A DNA stretch of 64,000 nt, from positions 12,656,017 through 12,720,016 of the forward strand of contig NC_084587.1 in NCBI RefSeq assembly GCF_033807715.1, given 5' to 3'. This DNA is from Cololabis saira (Eukaryota > Chordata > Actinopteri > Beloniformes > Belonidae). Below are positions 34,311 to 46,506 of the stretch, piece after piece. How positions within the stretch are numbered: the first letter of the stretch is position 1; the number at the start of each line of letters is the position of its first letter. Below the pieces are notes generated by a model. It was not told where the DNA came from and did no database searches. It saw only the letters and a list, made by a program, of their open reading frames with translations. The translations under genes were made by a program, and so were the position numbers.

Positions 34311-34624
34311 ATGGAGAGTGGATGGAAAGCACAGTCACAAGTCACAAGCGCAAAATGAAATTTGACGAGTTGGAGTTAGAGATATTAGTGGAAGAGGCAA
34401 ATAAACACATTCATGAACTACAGCAAAGAAATTTAAACATTACCAAAAGAAACGCAATATCGGAGAAAACCTGCGATAGAATATATGCAGTTGGTAACAC
34501 AAAAAACGGAAAAACGTCTGGTTTTTCATATTTCAATTTTAGGCACAGATCAAAAATACGAAATAGAAAAACGGGCCAGAGGACCAAATTTGATTTTAAT
34601 ATTGAATTGGTCAGGTTTGCGTGA
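34311..34624 (+). pseudogene. Harbinger Myb/SANT-like accessory protein remnant
   Basis: From ATGGAGAGTGG at 34,311 the frame reads HKRKMKFDELELEILVEEAN then KHIHELQQRNLNITKRN. This resembles the N-terminal trihelix/Myb-like DNA-binding domain of the second protein encoded by Harbinger elements (KRKxxFT..E...LVEEV...). Those proteins help the transposase reach the nucleus and bind DNA. Here the domain loses its third-helix region (IYAVGNTKNGKT...) and the frame stops at 34,624, so it is truncated. The identification rests on motif resemblance inside a clear Harbinger element. Confidence 0.6.
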
Positions 34625-34857
34625 CCCGGCGGTGCTCGGCATGATCTGAGGAGAAAAAGACGATCAGACACAGAGCTGGAGAGCGCTTTGATTCATCTAT
34701 TTATGAGTTAAGTTTTTATTCAGATGTCCACAGTAGGCTATATTGCAAATAATATATATTATATAGCAAACACTGACAGTAAATGTGTGACAGACGGGAC
34801 CATCATATGGCAAGAAGAGAAGAGAAGTGTTCAGAACAGCGCACAGTGCGCACACTA

Positions 34858-34980
34858 AAGGCTGATTTATGGTTCCGCGTCACACCAACGCAGAACCGAC
34901 GGCGTAGGCGACGCACACCCCACCGCAACCTTACGCCGTCGGCTACGCCGTCGATTTAACGCAGAAGCATAATTCAGGCG
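34858..34980. mobile_element. Harbinger/ISL2EU-like short MITE, copy 2
   Basis: AAGGCTGATTTATGGTTCCG at the left and GCATAATTCAGGC at the right. It matches 33,003-33,127 at the ends but differs inside. It is nested inside the Harbinger element. Confidence 0.7.
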
Positions 34981-35951
34981 AAGCTGCAGTCTCTGCGCTG
35001 ATCCTGACACAGCGGGTCGGAGCGGATTTGGTCATGATGTTTAACCTGTGTTTTGTGATTAATAAGCACGGGTTTTAATTAAATGTAATTTACGAAGGAT
35101 GATTTCACATTCAATAAGATAAATAATCAATAAAATACAAAGTTTTGGCACAAAGGCTTGGCCTGCTTGTGGGCGAGTGGAGGGGGGCACAATAAGAGAA
35201 GGTGGCAAGATATAAGGCGAAGAAAGAAAAAGTGGCCTTTAATAAAACTTGTGCAACCATTTTTAAAATAGCATGCAGCAGAATAAAGACTCTCTCTCTG
35301 CGTATTCTTTGATTTTGGATGTCGCCTCCTTGCCACAATAACAGCAGCAGCAGATTAGCACCTTCCTTTCGAACGTATTAAATACAGACGCAATCACAAT
35401 ACGCGCAATTACTTTCAGGCTTGGTAAATCTCATTGAGCGTGGTAAATGGAGCAATTTGCATTTTCCCCTCCCAGTATTTAGGATTTCTGCCGGGTACGC
35501 CCCATATTGATTATTCATCAGGGCAAAAGTACTAACTGAATTGCGTGTGCAATTTTGCGCATTTCAGAGACGCAGTCGTCTTTGCACGCTGTTAGTAGAT
35601 CAGCTGGCACTTTGGTTTGCGGGTGCTGTCAAGTTTGCACACGTTTTAACACACGCAAACCTTTAGTAAATCGGGCCCTTAGTGCTGTCATCCATTAAAA
35701 CATTTTTAGATTAATTAATTAAGATCTGTAATTGATCTTTTTTTTAATCACACCTAAAAATTGCTGAGAAAAGCCTTCAACCTGAAGATCAAAACATTGA
35801 TATATAACAAAAAAAGTGGCTCTATAAAGTCATTTATTTATTTTTTAACATTATTGTGGAAGATCAAAACACATCACAAAAAAGTGGCTTTATAAAGTAA
35901 TTCATTTTTGTAACAGCCATCTATATCCACTTGGCAAGAACATTCACCAGC

Positions 35952-36100
35952 CTGGGGGAGTGGTAGTCTAGTGGCTACAGAGGTGGGCTTGGGTCAAGCC
36001 CCAGAATGGTGTTTGTTCTCTCAGACGTAAGTCGCTTTGGATAAAAGTTGGATAAAAGTGTCTGCTAAATGACAGTACTAGTAGTAGTAGTAGTACCCTC
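35952..36100 (+). repeat. tRNA-derived SINE fragment with L2-like tail
   Basis: GGGGGAGTGGTAGTCTAGTG looks like a tRNA A-box region and GGGTCAAGCCCC a degenerate B box. The 3' part GTCGCTTTGGATAAAAG...GTCTGCTAAATGAC is a tail shared by many fish SINEs. It ends in (TAG)n. Confidence 0.65.
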
Positions 36101-36590
36101 TCAGTCGCCAGCGTATGCTAAACACAGTGACAGCCAATCAATATCCACTTCAAGGTGTGACTGACCATTGTTTTCTACCCACAACTCACCGCACATACAC
36201 AGATTTCATAATAAAGTCAATTCGCAAACAGAAAAAAATAAAATAAAAAAAGGTTAGAGATTAAAAAATAGATTAAGCAATTAAAACACATAATGCACTA
36301 AATATGCTTGCAATAATTAACATGCTAATTTGACACCCCTAACTACATTACTGTATACTACTTTGTTGTCGCTTATTTGAAAATGCTGCCCTCTCGCAGT
36401 CTTGCTATTGTTGTTGGTCTTAACAACTCCGCGCCCTTTCCATTTACGTAAGCAGTTCTTTCCTCTAGCCCAGTAAACAGTTGGTGCTACCTTGGAACTG
36501 TTTTTCTGGCCCAGAGCCAGTTCTTTGTCAGTGGAAACAGAAAACCTGGTTCCAAACTAAGCACTGGCCCCGAACCAGCTCTGGAACCGG

Positions 36591-38060
36591 AAACGATAAA
36601 AGTAGTTTTATGTTGTTCTTTCATTGCTTTGCAAGCTTATTGAATTTTCATGAATTTCACAAAGATCACAATGGTGAAAGAATACTTCTCACCCAGCTTC
36701 AAGCTCTATCTAATTTGCATTCATCAGTTATATTAGAATCTATCATTTTTTTACTTCAAGCCATCTGGGAAGTCAGTGTTGAAAAATGGATGGGAAATTA
36801 AAACACTTTGAAACAAAATGCTTGGCGGGTGATTGGTTAAACAATATAGTATGTCTTATCATATGCCAAGCAGGGTTGGAACCTTTTTTGCTTCTTTTCA
36901 ACAGAATAAATATTTAGTGTGGATACATTTTTAAGCACATCAGTCAGTAGTAAACCTAATAATCTTATTGTTACTCGGCTGCTTTCCAGTTATCCACTGA
37001 CCTCCCAAGTAGTTTTAAAGTGCATGACCGCTTTCAGTTTCCAAAGACAGATAATTGTGCATGCCATCTGAAAAGTCAGGTTTAACATAAGTTTTCAATC
37101 TTGTCCCAAGTCAGTGGAAGCCAAGGCCCCTATTAAAAACATTAACTGGTGATGTATAACTGTGTTGAAGCAGTGACACATGTATTGAACTGGTCTCACT
37201 AACGTGCCATGTGCCTAGTTATGCAGTCAGCTTAAACATCTACTCTAATAACTCCAGCAGAAACAACATTCCATTTCAGCGGTTTACTTGAATACTTATT
37301 ATTTTATAAAATTGTACAAACACAAAAATATATAGGTATGTCTTAGACAACAGAAATGTACAGATGAAACATCAGCAAATAAACATATTATGCTTATTAT
37401 ATAGCAATATTAGCTGCAATCATGTCATCAATGATAAAAATCTAAATTCGAAATAAATTCTTAAAATAATCTGCTTACCACTTTAATATCATACTAATTT
37501 ACATTTTTACTTAAAGACAATGAATCTAACAAACGTATCAATGGAGGGAACAGGATAATCGAGACACGTTCACGTTTTGATTAATTCATTTTGATAATTC
37601 AATTTGATAAATAATCTACTTTAATTATTTAAATTTAATTATTAATGATTGTCGAAGGACAATCATTAATAACTCTTTGATAATTGAACCAGCACCCCCT
37701 CTGTGGCACAACAGATAATAGATGTGTAATCGGTCAGGTCATTAATTGGTTTGTTGATAAATGGCCATTTGTCAGTGTTTAGTGTGACCTACCTCAGAAC
37801 AAAGCTAATATTTACACATGTTGCCAATTATATTAATTATACATTCTAATCTAATTACGTTTAAGAGAGCCAGACTCCTGGATTTTTTGTTTGTATTTTA
37901 AAACAGACCAGGAAAAAATCTCAACGTCAAGGGATGTCTAGGGATGCCTGGGACCTTTGCACGGTATTGTTAAAAAAACAGAACTGATTTCAACTGTTTT
38001 CTTTTGGGGGATGCCACATCAGGTCACTGTGTTCCACATATTGATTTGGCATAAGTTTTA
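36591..38060. other. Unique AT-rich stretch with hairpin
   Basis: No gene recognised. 37,540-37,800 is rich in TAATTA/ATTAAT motifs and contains the perfect hairpin at 37,639-37,672. It could be regulatory, but that is inference only. Confidence 0.45.
37639..37672 (+). other. Perfect 15 bp hairpin, loop GAAG
   Basis: Arms TTATTAATGATTGTC and GACAATCATTAATAA, loop GAAG. No terminal repeats or duplications were seen around it. Confidence 0.9.
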
Positions 38061-38079
38061 TGTCCCAACGCAGCCCTCC

Positions 38080-38280
38080 TCGTTTGTTTATTCTTTGACA
38101 GGCTCTATGAGTATACTGGCTTGCCCGTCCTTAGTACTGGATTCCGCAGTGGCCAATAATGGGTACATTGTCCTGTTCAAGGACACTTTGCCATGTGACT
38201 GGGCTAGGGAGCAATCCAGCAACCTCCCAGTTGGAGGGCAACAGACTCTACTAATTAAGCCAATGCAGGCAATTTCAAAC
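38080..38280 (-). repeat. SINE-like fragment
   Basis: On the plus strand GTTCAAGGACACTTTGCCAT and GGGAGCAATCCAGCAACC...CTCTACTAATTAAGCC look like the reverse of a tRNA-like head. Assignment is uncertain. Confidence 0.4.
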
Positions 38281-40113
38281 TTGATATAACATGATGTTCT
38301 AAGCTGTACAGCAGTCCAAGAACAATGTGGCTGTAATATAAATCAGAGTATTTGCCATCACACTCTCCTCCTGAAAATGATTAACTTCTACCACTCTCTG
38401 ATGATATCATGACTGTATCATAGAATCTTAAAGAACTACTATTAAAGTACACAGGTTTTTGTTATGAGTCATCCTTAAGTCATCAGAGCATCTTATATCC
38501 CTGGGTTTTATCCCTGTCTTAAATAAGTGGTGCAGCATGATATGCAAGCGGCATTTCCATCTTCCACCTCTTCATCTGACATCAAGGATAATGGCCTGTC
38601 AGGCTGTAAAAGGTTGGTCCAGTAACCTCTCTGTCACATCCTACATCAGCCTGTATTTCCATAACCTTGTCACTTTTATTGCAAAATAAATCGGGGTAAG
38701 GTCACCAGTGTCTCGGCAGCGTGGATGGTAACAGGGCATGAGGTTAATTAAAAGGCTTTGTATATGAACCTTTATACGCCTGATCAGAAAGCGCTGTCAC
38801 CACCACACAGATACACGTTTAATACATACACACTGCCTTTTTCAACCGATTAATAAATTGATTATGAAAGCGACGATGCACACTAATGCCCAGTATTGAA
38901 CATTAAATCCAGTGCGGCATGTAGCAGAGCCATGAGCAGTGCATGCTCCCTCTTTCTAAGCAGTTTTGTCTGCCATTACAAGTTATGCTCACATTCCAGT
39001 AATGGTTCCTCCAGGCTTGAAATTAGCACAATTTACCCCACTCTGTAGCACGTATTGGGGCTGTAAGCAAACTGGTACCGCCTCTCCTCACTCCCGATAA
39101 GCCCACACGACAGAACAGGCCAAGGACATAATGGAATATAGAAGTTGTCAGCTTACATGACCAAGTAGTGTTGTGTGAAATGACTTCAGCCCAACATTGT
39201 TAACGCTGAGCGGGCTGCCTCCGCCATGCTCGATAAAGGCAAATAAAAGGCCAGATAAAGCCCTGATGGAATGCAGTGTGTATATAGAGGTGCATGTGTG
39301 TGTGTGTGTGTCTTTGGACGCAGGGGTATAAAGTTTGCCATCTAATCCTTGGCCTCTATTATAGTCAGTGTTTAGTAACACAGGCCCCCCTCTTCTCTAT
39401 TCACCCTTGAAGACTTTCTCTTTCTCTGTGTCACTCATGCTCTTACATTCCATCATTCTACTGACTACCATGCAGACTGATAACACCCTTGCATATTGAG
39501 TAAATATTGGTTCGCAGAATGCAGCTTTTAAGTCTTTGCCTATTTGGTAGAGATGACCCATGTGGAATTACACAGCAGAGAACTATAACTTCTTGGCGTC
39601 AACAACACCAATTCAAAAAGCTATACTGATCTTACAAGGGGAATTGTATGAAGAGGGAAATAAACATGCAACTTCTTTAGGCCAACAAGATATACTGTAC
39701 TTTTTTTCTTTTAATGGTAATGTTTGGAGAACATCACAATTTACATCTCATTGTGGGTGTTTGGCGTGTAAAACATACAAATTGTGGAGGAGGAGATGGC
39801 TGCACATAGACCACAAGGTGAACAGACATCACATTTCACTTTATTCAAAATCCATTTGTTGAAAATGTGTTTGATAAGTTGGCAAACGTGTCTGTGCCTA
39901 GATTATACAGTGCTCTTGTCACAGGTAATTTTCTTTTCATTGTGAGACTGAAGTGAAACCTCTCAGATGTTCTGCTTAAAAAGGACATAGTCTGTGGTCA
40001 AGAGTTTGTTGTATAACTGGGTTTCTAAAGTTACTTTTGAATTAAGTCCAACATTTGTACTGTATTATTTTGGTGTGAGTAAAATATTTTGTTTCAGAGA
40101 GCTTTAGGTTTGG
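38281..40113. other. Unique non-coding stretch
   Basis: About 1.8 kb without recognised genes. A short (TG)n at 39,293 is the only simple repeat. A 100-codon frame at 39,560-39,862 has no known motif. Confidence 0.45.
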
Positions 40114-40121
40114 GTATATAG

Positions 40122-40608
40122 TAGGGCTGCAACTAACGACTATTTTAATAGTCGACTAGTCACCGACTATTGAAACGATTAGTCGACTAATCGGATAATT
40201 AGTATTTTTTTTTTAAATTTAATATGAGGTTGCATTAATTATGTGGCAAATGATAATAAACACAAGAAAGATGGCACTAGAGCCCTGCTATAGCGGGACT
40301 GTTTTCTTCATCCTGCTCCCGCTGCATTTCTGACCATTACCGCCCGCAACGTGTGTGTTCCACTCCCGCCCCTCCCGCAAAACTCTGAGAATTCATGCCC
40401 GCATGGCGCACAATAAAGATGCATTGATTTAGTGTCTTCTCCCGTCCCGCAAGAGAAAAGTCCAGACAAATCTAAATGATTTAATGTTAACATGATCATT
40501 GTGGAGCTTGATGAATAATTGACAGTTCATAAGCACCTGACTGAAAGTTAGATGCAAATCCATCATTGTCATCAGCGCAAAAGCCTTTTTTCGCTTTTTT
40601 CAGCCCTA
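40122..40608. mobile_element. hAT MITE, 487 bp
   Basis: Ends TAGGGCTGCAACTAACGA and TTTTTTCAGCCCTA with an 8 bp target duplication GTATATAG (40,114-40,121; 40,609-40,616). The subterminal sequence has alternating TAGTCGACTA / TTAGTCGACTAATCG motifs typical of this fish family. Non-coding. Confidence 0.92.
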
Positions 40609-40616
40609 GTATATAG

Positions 40617-41570
40617 CCAATGTTTTTCTGTGTTTCTTTAATCATAAAGATGACCATATTCATCAACATTAGACGGGGGATGAGAATATGGTGACCTTAT
40701 TGTTTTAACACTGGACAACATCATTGCAGCTGACATGGGAATTATGGAAATTATCCTTAACACACTAATATGGACTTGAGAACCACTTTGTCAGTTTGCA
40801 ACTTGAATATCGATAAGGAGAAGGCTATCTAAACCTCAGAAGCTGTTTAAAAACGTGTCCCCCCCCAGGTAGTGGGTGGGGAGTGGACTTGTTTGTTGCA
40901 CTCAAACCAGGCAACTGTGAGCAGTGTATCATTGTTAAAAAGGTTGCTTATGTACTGGTAGTATGACCAAATATACTTCTTAAAATATGTCAACGTGTCC
41001 TCTTCCAAGGCTAATAAGAGTAAGATAAGTTTTAATTAGAGGGACTCATTTGTAAAACCTAAGAGGCTTCATTTATAGTGACTGGCCTGTTAGAGCCCAT
41101 AGAATTAGCAAAAAAGAGGAAGAGAAAAGCAAACTGGAACTAAGATCAACATTGAAGGAGCTGAGATGGTTGCTGGGTTTCTGTTTACGATTTTTGTACA
41201 CTGCAGCAGTGGCAAAGAATGCGAAGAAGCAACTCATCCCGAAGGGTACACCTGTTCCTATTATTTTACTTCTGAAGTTTGTTAATCAAAGCTAAAATCC
41301 TTAAATGCAAACCTGGCCAATAAAGTTAATTCTGCTTCTGAGAGGACTGAATAATGTAATAATCTCTTGCCTAAACCTTAGACAAAAACCATACCCCACC
41401 CAGCAGCTTGTCAGAGTGGTGCTGAAGTATCTAACCTGCAGCAGGGGCTTGTTTCAGCCCAGCATAAGTTCCTCTTAAAGAAGTGTCCAAGCCATATACT
41501 AGATAATTGCAGCTTTACTGTTTTGAGTGCAGCAGGTGGCCATTGTCACAAGATGTCTGCCTGACTTTTT
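40617..41570. other. Unique non-coding stretch
   Basis: No gene or repeat recognised. Confidence 0.4.
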
Positions 41571-41616
41571 AGGGCCCGAGCACTTGCAGTGCGAAGGCCC
41601 TATTGTATCTGTAGGA

Positions 41617-41811
<195 letters not shown>

Positions 41812-43437
41812 TCTTCTGACGAAAGGAGGGCCTTTTTGCCCCCCTAAACGTCCCCAAAAAGTCACCAAATTTTGCATGCAAGTCAGGCCTGGCGAAAAAT
41901 TTGATATTTAATGGTTTGCATTAATGGGCGTGGCAAAATGGCTCAACAGCGCCCCCTTGAAAACTTTGTGCCTCAAGCCCCACAATATGGTTTGTCGTAC
42001 ATGCACGAAAATCGGTACACACCTGTATCATGGCACAACTTAAACAAAAGTCTCTTGGGGTCATGCCCGAAACCGAACAGGATGTCGGCCATTTTGAATT
42101 AAACGTGTCATTTTGGCGAAATGTATGCCATTCCTTTGGCAGTTAATTCAGCCCGAACCGTAACGTGCACCCAGGTGTGTTATACATAAAAATGTGCGTC
42201 TCCATCGTGCGACACCACGCATTACTTTTCTCTTTCAAAAGCGTTACCGTGGAGACGCTAGACGCAAAAAAGCGCGGCCACCCTTCATCTGATTGGTTCA
42301 GACAGAAAAAACTTTGAGCCTCAAGCCCCATAATACGGTTTGACGTACATGAACGAAAATCGGTACACACCTGTATCATGTCGCAACTAAAAGAAAAGTC
42401 TCTTGGCGCCATGGCCGAAACCGAACAGGAAGTCGGCCATTTTGAACATTCTGAATTAATCGCGTAATTTTGGAGCAATATATTCCATTCCTTCGAGAGT
42501 TAATTCAGCTTGAACCGTATCGTGAACCCAGATGTGTTATACATCAAAATGTGCGTCTCCATCCTGCGACTACACGCATTACTTTTCTCTTTCAAAAGTG
42601 TTACCGTGGCGACGCTAGACGCCAACAAGCGCACCCTCCCTTCATCTGATTGGTCCATATTTGATAGTTCCCCAAAAGGCACCAAATTTGGCATGCAAGC
42701 CAGGCCTGGCGATAAATTTGATATTTCATGGTTTGCCTTAATGGGCGTGGCAAAATGGCTCAACAGCGCCCCCTTGAAAACTTTGTGCCTCAAGCCCCAC
42801 AATATGGTTTGTCGTACATGCACGAAAATCGGTACACACCTGTATCATGGCACAACTTAAACAAAAGTCTCTTGGGGTCATGCCCGAAACCGAACAGGAT
42901 GTCGGCCATTTTGAATTAAACGTGTCATTTTGGCGAAATGTATGCCATTCCTTTGGCAGTTAATTCAGCCCGAACCGTAACGTGCACCCAGGTGTGTTAT
43001 ACATCAAAATGTGCGTCTACATCCTGCGACACCACGCATTACTTTTCTCTTTCAAAAGTGTTACCGTGGCGACGCTAGACGCCAAAAGGCGCGCCCCCCC
43101 TTCATGTGATTGGTCCATATTTGATAGTTCTCCAAAAGTCACCAAATTTTGCATGCAAGCCAGACTTGGTGATAAATTTGATATTTCATGGTTTGCATTA
43201 ATGGGCGTGGCCTAACGGCTCAACAGCGCCCCCTAGAATACTTTTATCTGCCATAACTTTTGAATGGTTTGACATAGGAAGTCGTGGTTGGTGTCATGGG
43301 ACTCTGTAATGAGTTCTTAAGCTTCGTTGGGCTTAATTAGCCCCGCCCCTTCTTCTGATTGGTTGTCCCGATTTTCTGCTATAACTTTGGAATGGTTTGA
43401 CATAGAGAGTCCCGCTTCCTGATGCAAACGTCTGCCG

Positions 43438-43672
43438 GCCCCGCCCCCCGACCAATCAGTGGCGAGTAGGGTGATGACGGCCCCGCCCCCCGACCAATCA
43501 GTGGCGAGTAGGGTGATGACGGCCCCGCCCCCCGACCAATCAGTGGCGAGTAGGGTGATGACGGCCCCGCCCCCGACCAATCAGTGGCGAGTAGGGTGAT
43601 GACGGCCCCGCCCCCCGACCTATCAGTGGCGAGTAGGGTGGTGACGGCCCCGCTCCCCGACCAATCAGCTGC
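43438..43672 (+). repeat. 42 bp minisatellite with CCAAT and GC boxes, 6 copies
   Basis: ACCAATCAG (one copy ACCTATCAG) occurs at 43,451, 43,493, 43,535, 43,576, 43,618 and 43,660. Each is preceded by CCCCGCCCCCCG and followed by GTGGCGAGTAGGGTGATGAC. A CRE-like GTGACGTCAG follows at 43,683. Confidence 0.93.
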
Positions 43673-44534
43673 CTGTAATATGGTGACGTCAGAAATAGAC
43701 CCGTGCTCAGCCCGGTTAGAACCTCGGTAGAATGGTTACAGAAAAAGTAATAAAAATAGTAGTGTTTTACTAATATTTATACCTTACAAATATTAAAAAA
43801 ATTAGGAAAAAAAAGTTCCAGACATTTTATCGCTATGTTGGTCTTAATGGGCGTGGCCTAATGGCTCAACAGCGCCCCCTAGAAAACTTTTCTCTGCCAT
43901 AACTTTTGAATGGTTTGACATAGAGAGTTGTGGGTGGTGTCATGGGACTCTGTGATGAGTCCTTAAGCTTCGTTGGCCTTAATTAGCCCCGCCCCTTCTT
44001 CTGATTGGTTGTCCCGATTTTCTGCTATAACTTTGGAATGGTTTAACATAGAGAGTCGTGGGTGGTGTCATGGGACTCTGTAAAGAGTCCTTAAGCTTCG
44101 TTGGCCTTAATTAGCCCCGCCCCTTCTTCTGATTGGTTGTCCATATTTTCTGACTATAACTTTTGAATGGTTTGACATATTGAAATATGCAGGTAATGTG
44201 TCAGCCAACCACAAAAATCTCTGCAATTTTGGTGGAATCATTTATTTTTTGTCCTTGCCCGGTGCAAATGACATAAATAAAGTGCGTGGTTTGGTTGTGA
44301 AAAAATAAAAGTAATGTTACGTGAACAATAAATCAAACGCTCCCTTCCATGCAGTGTGTGTGTCTAGGAAGTAAAGACTGGAACATGCTATTCACAAAAG
44401 CACAAATAGTGGGGTTTTACTAATATTTATATCTTACAAATATTTTAAAAATTACGAAAAAAACAATTCGGGACTCAGATTATATCGCTATGTTGGTCTG
44501 TCCTCAATCAGTCAGTCAGAAAACGGCCAAGCTG

Positions 44535-44605
44535 ATTCATGGCTCAGGGGTAACGTCACTGTCTTTCATGTGAGAGATCGCGGGTTCGATCCCAGCACAA
44601 TGCAA
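44535..44605 (+). tRNA. tRNA-like sequence, copy 1 (pseudo)
   Basis: An A-box-like TGGCTCAGGGG (44,540-44,550) and a perfect B box GGTTCGATCCC (44,583-44,593) at tRNA-like spacing. The anticodon stem around TTTCATG does not pair well, so it is a tRNA relic or SINE head and not a clear tRNA gene. Confidence 0.5.
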
Positions 44606-45525
44606 GGTTTATTGTCAGCAATTTTTGTGTTTTTTTTAACATCAAGATATGCGTCTCCATCTTGCGACGACGCGCATTACTTTTCTCATTCAAAAGTGTT
44701 ACCGTGGCAACACTCGATGCCAAAAAGTGCGCCCCCCTTCATCTGATTGGTCCATATTTGATAGTTCCCCAAAAGTCACCAAATTTTGCATGCAAGGCAG
44801 GCCTGGCGATAAATTTGATGTTTCATGGTTTGCATTAATGGGCGTGGCCTAACGGCTCAACAGCGCCCCCTAGAATACTTTTCTCTGCCATAACTTTTGA
44901 AAGGTTTGACATAAAGAGTCGTGGGTGGTGTCATGGGACTCTGTATTGAGTCCTTGACCTTCATTGGCCTGAATTAGCCTCGCCCCTTCTTCTGATTGGT
45001 TGTCCCTATTTCCTGCTATAACTTTTGAAAGGTTTGACATAAAGAGTCGTGGGTGGTGTCATGGGACTCTGTAAAGAGTCCTTAAGCTTCGTTGGCCTTA
45101 ATTAGCCCCGCCCCTTCTTCTGATTGGTTGTCCATATTTTCTGACTATAACTTTTGAATGGTTTGACATATTGAAATATGCTGGTAATGTGTCAGCCAAC
45201 CACAAAAATCTCTGCAATTTTGGTGGAATCATTTATTTTTTGTCCTTGCCCGGTGCAAATGACATAAATAAAGTGCGTGGTTTGGTTGTGAAAAAATAAA
45301 AGTAATGTTACGTGAACAATAAATCAAACGCTCCCTTCCATGCAGTGTGTGTGTCTAGGAAGTAAAGACTGGAACATGCTATTCACAAAAGCACAAATAG
45401 TGGGGTTTTACTAATATTTATATCTTACAAATATTTTAAAAATTACGAAAAAAACAATTCGGGACTCAGATTATATTGCTATGTTGGTCTGTCCTCAATC
45501 AGTCAGTCAGAAAACGGCCAAGCTG

Positions 45526-45596
45526 ATTCATGGCTCAGGGGTAACGTCACCGTCTTTCATGTGAGAGATCGCGGGTTCGATCCCAGCACAATGCAA
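45526..45596 (+). tRNA. tRNA-like sequence, copy 2 (pseudo)
   Basis: The duplicate of 44,535-44,605 created by the 991 bp tandem duplication, with one T-to-C change (CACCGTC). Confidence 0.5.
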
Positions 45597-46506
45597 GGTT
45601 TATTGTCAGCAATTTTTGTGTTTTTTTTAACATCAAGATATGCGTCTCCATCTTGCGACGACGCGCATTACTTTTCTCATTCAAAAGTGTTACCGTGGCA
45701 ACACTCGACGCCAAAAAGTGCGCCCCCCTTCATCTGATTGGTCCATATTTGATAGTTCCCCAAAAGTCACCAAATTTTGCATGCAAGGCAGGCCTGGCGA
45801 TAAATTTGATGTTTCATGGTTTGCATTAATGGGCGTGGCCTAACGGCTCAACACCGCCCCCTAGAATACTTTTCTCTGCCATAACTTTTGAAAGGTTTGA
45901 CATAAAGAGTCGTGGGTGGTGTCATGGGACTCTGTATTGAGTCCTTGACCTTCATTGGCCTGAATTAGCCTCGCCCCTTCTTCTGATTGGTTGTCCCTAT
46001 TTCCTGCTATAACTTTTGAAAGGTTTGACATAAAGAGTCGTGGGTGGTGTCATGGGACTCTGTATAGAGTCCTTGACCATAATTGGTGAAAATTAACCCC
46101 GCCCCTTCTTCTGATTGGTTGTCCCGATTTTCTGCTATAACTTTTGAATGGTTTGACATAGAGAGTCGTGGGTGGTATCATCAGATTCTGTATGGAGTCC
46201 TTGACCTTCATTGGCCTGAATTAGCCCCGCCCCTTCTTCTGATTGGTTGTCCCGATTTTCTGCTATAACTTTTGAATGGTTTGACATAGAGAGTCGTGGG
46301 TGGTGTCATCAGACTCTGTATGGAGTCATTGACCTTCATTGGCCTGATTTAGCCCCGCCCCTTCTTCTGATTGGTTGTTCCTTTTTTCTGCTATAACTTT
46401 TGAATGGTTTGACATAGGACGTCGTGGGTGGTGTCATTTCTGATATGCTTATGGGGGCGGTGGCCGTGAGTGCGAGGGCCCGTTCATCGCTGCTTGCAGC
46501 TTTAAT

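Larger units (their letters stand above)
34119..35678 (+). mobile_element. PIF/Harbinger-type element, 1,560 bp
   Basis: Inverted termini GGGCCCGATTTACTAA / TTAGTAAATCGGGCCC, flanked by the 3 bp duplication TTA (34,116-34,118; 35,679-35,681), the hallmark of PIF/Harbinger insertion. Subterminal GCGTGTGCA-type motifs occur at both ends. It carries a remnant of a Myb-like accessory protein but no DDE transposase, so it is non-autonomous. Confidence 0.9.
31806..36590. mobile_element. 4.8 kb composite bounded by 31 bp inverted repeats
   Basis: 31,806-31,836 (CCGGTTCCAAAGCTGGTTCG...) and the reverse complement of 36,560-36,590 match at 30 of 31 positions. The left end has CCTTTTCCACCAAA outside it. 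The body contains a 1.36 kb inverted-repeat element, two short Harbinger-like MITEs and a 1.56 kb Harbinger element. I see no transposase for the outer element. A hAT-like origin is possible but not shown. Confidence 0.7.
44085..46066 (+). repeat. 991 bp tandem duplication
   Basis: 44,085-45,075 and 45,076-46,066 are almost identical. The few differences I see are CACTGTC/CACCGTC, TATCGC/TATTGC, GATGCC/GACGCC, CAGCGCC/CACCGCC and GCAGG/GCTGG. The breakpoints lie in the CCAAT/GC-box units, which probably mediated unequal exchange. Confidence 0.93.
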
